In this document: piece after piece, positions 7,801-10,081 of the stretch
How the letters are laid out: each line of letters starts with the position of its first letter
Numbering within the stretch: position 1 is the first letter of the stretch
Assembly: GCA_025454075.1 (NCBI GenBank)
Contig: JALOPD010000122.1
Coordinates: forward strand, 1-10,081
Length of the DNA stretch: 10,081 nt
DNA from: Desulfobacterales bacterium
Lineage (GTDB): Bacteria > Desulfobacterota > Desulfobacteria > Desulfobacterales > UBA2174_A
Direction of reading: 5' to 3'
Notes under the pieces: model-generated
Database searches by the model: none
The model's input: only the letters and a program-made list of their open reading frames with translations
What the model was told of the DNA's origin: nothing
Made by a program: the position numbers and the translations under genes

Positions 7801-8118
7801 TCATCTGTCCAAGGGGTTTCGTTTTGAATCCCTGTCGCTGTTCGGCGTCACGGGCACCCGCACCCACGAGGCGTGGTTCACGAAGCCGAGTTGGCGCAGA
7901 GAGTCGGCCAGGCAGATGACCTCCGGCAAATTCAATAGCTGACCGTCGGCGTTGGATTCCCAGAAACAAATCGACCAGTCATTGGCGATCGTCGTGCTGT
8001 GGTACAGCTCGATGCGAGTTTGCGGAGACTCCAGAAAGATCCGGTTGAACGCATCGATGACCGATTCTCGGTCGCCCACATCAAACAGCCTGACCTGGAC
8101 CATTTCGATTCGCTGCAT
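7801..8118 (-). CDS. Conserved-looking 105-aa protein of unknown function, first gene of the efflux operon
   Basis: The protein starts MQRIEMVQVRLFDVGDRESV and has no signal peptide or membrane span, so it should be cytoplasmic. By eye the order of secondary structure is strand (EMVQVRLF), helix (DRESVIDAFNRIFLE), strand (RIELYHSTTI), strand (WSICFWES), helix (ICLADSLRQLG), strand (HASWVRVP). This is a beta-alpha-beta-beta-alpha-beta pattern like ferredoxin-fold or dimeric alpha/beta-barrel proteins. The sequence has normal amino-acid composition with several Trp and Cys residues, unlike a shadow frame. The ATG at 8116-8118 follows GGGGGTG at suitable distance and lies 28 bases after the predicted sigma-54 transcript start. 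The next gene begins 17 bases after its stop. I do not recognise the family. A small ligand-binding, regulatory or enzymatic role tied to the exported compound is possible, but this is a guess. Confidence 0.75.
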   Translation of the reverse strand: MQRIEMVQVRLFDVGDRESVIDAFNRIFLESPQTRIELYHSTTIANDWSICFWESNADGQLLNLPEVICLADSLRQLGFVNHASWVRVPVTPNSDRDSKRNPLDR

Positions 8119-8157
8119 TCCAACACCCCCGTCTATGACCGTGTTGACCCGCTGAAT

Positions 8158-8172
8158 GCCTGATCCGTGCCA
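8158..8172 (-). promoter_or_regulatory. Sigma-54 (-24/-12) promoter of the efflux operon
   Basis: The minus strand reads CTGGCACGGATCAGGCA. The -24 part TGGCACG (8166-8172) is identical to consensus. After the four-base spacer, AGGC (8158-8161) keeps the invariant GC at -12, although TT is replaced by AG. Nine of eleven defined bases match, at exact spacing. Transcription would start near 8146, 28 bases before the first gene, leaving room for just the ribosome binding site. The divergent neighbour encodes a sigma-54 activator, which strongly supports the call. A sigma-70-like alternative also exists on the same strand (TTGCCT 8214-8219, 16 bases, TATGAT 8192-8197). Confidence 0.72.
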
Positions 8173-8190
8173 GGATGAAAATAACAATAA

Positions 8191-8203
8191 AATCATATGG
8201 TTG
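8191..8203 (+). promoter_or_regulatory. Candidate IHF binding site
   Basis: AATCATATGGTTG fits the IHF consensus WATCARNNNNTTR at all defined positions but one (T instead of R at the sixth base). It lies about 20-30 bases upstream of the -24 element, between it and the inverted repeats, where IHF bending usually brings a sigma-54 activator to the polymerase. The consensus is loose and the DNA is AT-rich, so a chance match is possible. Confidence 0.35.
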
Positions 8204-8229
8204 TTGACAAGCGAGGCAAAAAGTGTCAA
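8204..8229. repeat. Inverted repeat TTGACA-N14-TGTCAA, candidate operator
   Basis: The two perfect 6-base arms are 8204-8209 and 8224-8229. The centre lies about 70 bases upstream of the predicted operon start. It could be a protein site or one half of an upstream activator sequence. The left arm is also a perfect -35 hexamer for plus-strand transcription, though no good -10 follows at 16-18 bases. Confidence 0.3.
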
Positions 8230-8233
8230 ATAA

Positions 8234-8260
8234 GATAGTTTTTGGCTATCGGATACGATA
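8234..8260. promoter_or_regulatory. Candidate upstream activator sequences (two short inverted repeats)
   Basis: Two inverted repeats overlap here: GATAG-N7-CTATC (8234-8250) and TATCG-GATA-CGATA (8247-8260). Their centres are about 96 and 108 bases upstream of the predicted sigma-54 start, within the usual range for dimeric activator sites. The second touches the TATAAA box of the activator's own presumed promoter, so binding there could also repress the activator gene. Assignment to this activator is inferred from position. Confidence 0.35.
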
Positions 8261-8264
8261 TAAA
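8259..8264 (+). promoter_or_regulatory. Candidate -10 box of the activator gene
   Basis: TATAAA matches five of six -10 bases and would give a start near 8271, just before the ribosome binding site at 8282-8289. No convincing -35 hexamer lies 16-18 bases upstream, so the promoter may be weak or helped by a factor. Confidence 0.3.
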
Positions 8265-8298
8265 TGCTAAATACGACAGTTAAGGAGGGCCTTTGGGC

Positions 8299-9864
8299 AT
8301 GGATGATCTGACCTTCTTCCGCGAGGGGACTCTGCGGATCTGCAGCAGCCTGGACATCGACGAAGCCCTGCAGGAATCGCTCGTTTTCCTGAAACGGTTC
8401 ATGCCGCTCAACTGCATCGAATTCAGCCTGTTCGAGCCCGATATCGGCGGCATCCGGGTGACGGCCCGGGCGGCCGACTTCAAGATGAAACACCCCCTGG
8501 ACACCCCGCTGCTGCTCTCCGAGGAGTCTCAGGCTTACATCAAGTCGCGCACCGGCGAGGTCGTCGTCATCGGCTCGGAATTCTCCCCGCCGCCGGTGCG
8601 CGAGATATCCGCCGCCTTCGGGCTTCGGAGCCTGACCGGTGTGGGCATGCCGCTGCGGATCAAGGGCGAGCGGCTGGGTTTCATCGCCGTGATCTCGAAA
8701 TCGGCGCAGCCGTTCACGCCGGAACACGCGCTGCGCCTGAAGCTGCTCCACGACCCCTTCGCGATCGCCATGTCCAACCATCTGCGCTACAGAGAAGTGC
8801 TCCGTCTTAAAGACCTGCTGGCCGACGACAACCGTTATCTGCACAAGGAGCTTCACCGGCTGTCCGGAGATGAAATCGTCGGCGAGAAGTTCGGGCTGAG
8901 CGCAGTGATGCACATGGTCCAGCAGGTCGCCCCCCGCGACAGCCCGGTCCTGCTCCTGGGGGAAACCGGCGTCGGCAAGGAAGTGGTCGCCAACGCGATT
9001 CACTACTCATCACCGCGCCGCAGCGGTCCCCTGATCAAGGTCAACTGCGGCGCCATCCCCGAAGGGTTGATCGACAGCGAGCTCTTCGGCCACGAAAAAG
9101 GGGCGTTTACGGGGGCCACCGCGATGAAGCGCGGCCGCTTCGAGCGGGCGCACGGCGGGACCATCTTTCTGGACGAGGTGGGCGAGCTTCCGGCGGCGGC
9201 TCAGGTCCGCCTGCTGAGGGTGCTCCAGGAAAAGCAGATCGAACGGGTCGGCGGCGCGGAGCCGGTGCCCGTGGACGTCCGCATCGTCACGGCCACCAAC
9301 CGCGACCTGGAGGGGATGGCCCGGCAGGGCGAATTTCGAAAAGACCTGTGGTACCGGATCAACGTCTTTCCGATCCGGATCCCGCCCCTCCGGGAGCGGA
9401 AGGCCGACATCCCGGCGTTCGTCTACTACTTCATCGGGCGCAAGACGCGCGAGATGAACCTGCGCGCGCAGCCGGTGCTGGCGCAGGGCACGCTCGAACG
9501 GCTTCAGCAGTACGATTGGCCGGGGAACGTCCGCGAGCTGGAAAACGTGGTGGAGAGGGAGTTGATTCGAAGTCAGTCCGACAACGCCGAACAGCCTCTG
9601 CGATTCGAGGAGATCATCGTTGGGCGCTCCCGGAGCCATGCCCCGGACTCCCCCGACCGCGCCGCGCCCCGGGATTTGAACGGCGTTCTGCGCAGCCATC
9701 TCGTGCAGACGCTACGCGCGACCAGAGGCCGGATCCAGGGTCCCGCCGGCGCCGCGGCCCTGCTGGGGATGCACCCGAGCACCCTGCGGCACCGGCTGCG
9801 GAAACTGGGCATTCCGTTCGGGCGGCTGGGCCGGCAGGACGGAGAGGCCGCGGCTACGTCTTGA
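8299..9864 (+). CDS. Sigma-54-dependent transcriptional activator with GAF sensor (FhlA-like)
   Basis: This 521-aa protein is a bacterial enhancer-binding protein that opens sigma-54 promoters using ATP. Residues about 1-160 form a GAF-like sensor; no receiver domain is present, so it probably responds to a bound small molecule rather than a kinase. A short helical linker (about 165-190) leads to a complete AAA+ domain: Walker A GETGVGKE (221-228), the sigma-54 contact loop GAFTGA (268-273), Walker B IFLDE with D292 and E293, sensor I TATNRD (331-336), the arginine-finger region [20 protein letters not shown] (346-365) and sensor [10 protein letters not shown] (407-414). The C-terminus (about 475-503, [20 protein letters not shown]) is a Fis-type DNA-binding helix-turn-helix. 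The ATG at 8299 is chosen over a TTG at 8293 because aaggaggg (8282-8289) fits it better. Its position, divergent from a -24/-12 promoter, makes the efflux operon its most likely target. Confidence 0.95.
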   Translation: MDDLTFFREGTLRICSSLDIDEALQESLVFLKRFMPLNCIEFSLFEPDIGGIRVTARAADFKMKHPLDTPLLLSEESQAYIKSRTGEVVVIGSEFSPPPVREISAAFGLRSLTGVGMPLRIKGERLGFIAVISKSAQPFTPEHALRLKLLHDPFAIAMSNHLRYREVLRLKDLLADDNRYLHKELHRLSGDEIVGEKFGLSAVMHMVQQVAPRDSPVLLLGETGVGKEVVANAIHYSSPRRSGPLIKVNCGAIPEGLIDSELFGHEKGAFTGATAMKRGRFERAHGGTIFLDEVGELPAAAQVRLLRVLQEKQIERVGGAEPVPVDVRIVTATNRDLEGMARQGEFRKDLWYRINVFPIRIPPLRERKADIPAFVYYFIGRKTREMNLRAQPVLAQGTLERLQQYDWPGNVRELENVVERELIRSQSDNAEQPLRFEEIIVGRSRSHAPDSPDRAAPRDLNGVLRSHLVQTLRATRGRIQGPAGAAALLGMHPSTLRHRLRKLGIPFGRLGRQDGEAAATS

Positions 9865-10081
9865 CGCACTCGCGCTCGCGCAGCCGGAAGCGCTGAATTT
9901 TTCCGGTCGCCGTCTTGGGCAGCTCGTCGACGAACTCGATGAATCGGGGATATTTGTAAGGAGCGAGATGCTCCTTGACGAAGGCCTTCAAGGCGGCCTC
10001 GTCGGTGGTCTGGCCGGATTGCAGGACCACGAACGCCTTGGTCTTGAGCAGCCCCTCGGCGTCCTCGGTTCCGATGACCGC
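9854..10081 (-). CDS. Aryl-CoA ligase, probably benzoate-CoA ligase type (C-terminal part only)
   Basis: The window holds the last 75 residues and the TAG stop (9854-9856) of an AMP-forming acyl-CoA synthetase; the rest lies beyond the right edge. Such enzymes activate a carboxylic acid with ATP and CoA in the cytoplasm. The segment APYKYPRFIEFVDELPKTAT followed by GKIQRFRLRE contains the C-terminal A10 motif PKTATGKIQR with the catalytic lysine (fourteen residues before the end). Within the superfamily this wording is closest to benzoate- and hydroxybenzoate-CoA ligases as I recall them; the exact substrate cannot be read from this part. The 3' end overlaps the convergent activator gene by 11 bases (9854-9864). 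Confidence 0.88.
   Translation of the reverse strand, partial: AVIGTEDAEGLLKTKAFVVLQSGQTTDEAALKAFVKEHLAPYKYPRFIEFVDELPKTATGKIQRFRLRERECVKT

Larger units (their letters stand above)
8119..8298. other. Divergent control region between the efflux operon and its putative activator
   Basis: This 180-base spacer is strikingly AT-rich over about 8173-8282, in contrast to the GC-rich genes on both sides. Read along the minus strand from the activator end it holds three inverted repeats (8247-8260, 8234-8250, 8204-8229), an IHF-like site (8191-8203), a -24/-12 element (8158-8172), a predicted start near 8146 and the ribosome binding site of the operon. In the plus direction it holds a TATAAA -10-like box (8259-8264) and the ribosome binding site of the activator gene, aaggaggg at 8282-8289. 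Confidence 0.7.

Noticed and set aside
7784..7969. Longer in-frame version (87 aa) of the 25-aa membrane peptide
   Set aside because: The added part overlaps the 105-aa gene in another frame and has no ribosome binding site, whereas AAGGAGA stands before the ATG at 7783.
8119..9003. Upstream extension of the 105-aa gene to a 400-aa protein starting at 9003
   Set aside because: The extension crosses the sigma-54 control region and runs antisense to the activator's GAF domain, with shadow-like composition. The ATG at 8118 has a ribosome binding site and begins the protein-like sequence.
9010..9699. Minus-strand frame of 229 aa within the activator gene
   Set aside because: Lies fully inside the conserved AAA+ coding region and has shadow-like composition.
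1..10081. CRISPR array, tRNA, rRNA, insertion sequence or attachment sites
   Set aside because: No regularly spaced direct repeats, cloverleaf-like sequence, transposase reading frame or terminal inverted repeats were seen by eye on either strand.

Overview
This is a GC-rich bacterial window, most likely from a Gram-negative proteobacterium of the Desulfobacterota (deltaproteobacterial) type. The inference rests on a complete outer-membrane-spanning RND efflux system, a GAF-domain sigma-54 activator with a matching -24/-12 promoter, a benzoate-CoA-ligase-like C-terminus and a mannosyl-3-phosphoglycerate phosphatase-like gene. The taxonomic call is inference; no rRNA or other marker gene is present.

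Layout. Positions 1-198 hold only a possible degraded plus-strand fragment. Positions 199-985 (minus) are a broken HAD-family mannosyl-3-phosphoglycerate phosphatase gene, with a frame change and a missing internal segment at about 440-460. A 350-base intergenic stretch with one weak sigma-70-like promoter leads to a plus-strand Ala/Lys-rich lipoprotein (1338-1808). A GC-rich inverted repeat lies between this gene and the convergent efflux operon.

The core is a five-gene minus-strand operon, read from 8118 down to 1891: a 105-aa protein of unknown function, a 25-aa single-span membrane peptide with a strong ribosome binding site, a periplasmic adaptor lipoprotein, an AcrB-like HAE1 RND pump and an outer-membrane channel lipoprotein. 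Gaps between genes are only 1-17 nt, so they are very likely co-transcribed and partly coupled in translation.

Divergent from the operon is a plus-strand 521-aa sigma-54-dependent activator (GAF, AAA+, Fis-type HTH; 8299-9864). The AT-rich 180-bp spacer contains what looks like a complete sigma-54 control region for the operon: a perfect TGGCACG -24 element with GC at -12, an IHF-like site, and inverted repeats at upstream-activator distances. The predicted transcript start lies only 28 nt before the first operon gene. The likely reading is that the activator senses a small molecule through its GAF domain and switches on the efflux operon with RNA polymerase-sigma54.

The window ends with the C-terminus of an aryl-CoA ligase (9854-10081, minus) that overlaps the activator tail-to-tail by 11 bp. 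This suggests, without proving, that aromatic acids or related compounds are the inducer or the exported substrate. The most novel part is the pair of small leading genes, in particular the 25-aa membrane peptide, which could be an AcrZ-like accessory subunit of the pump.
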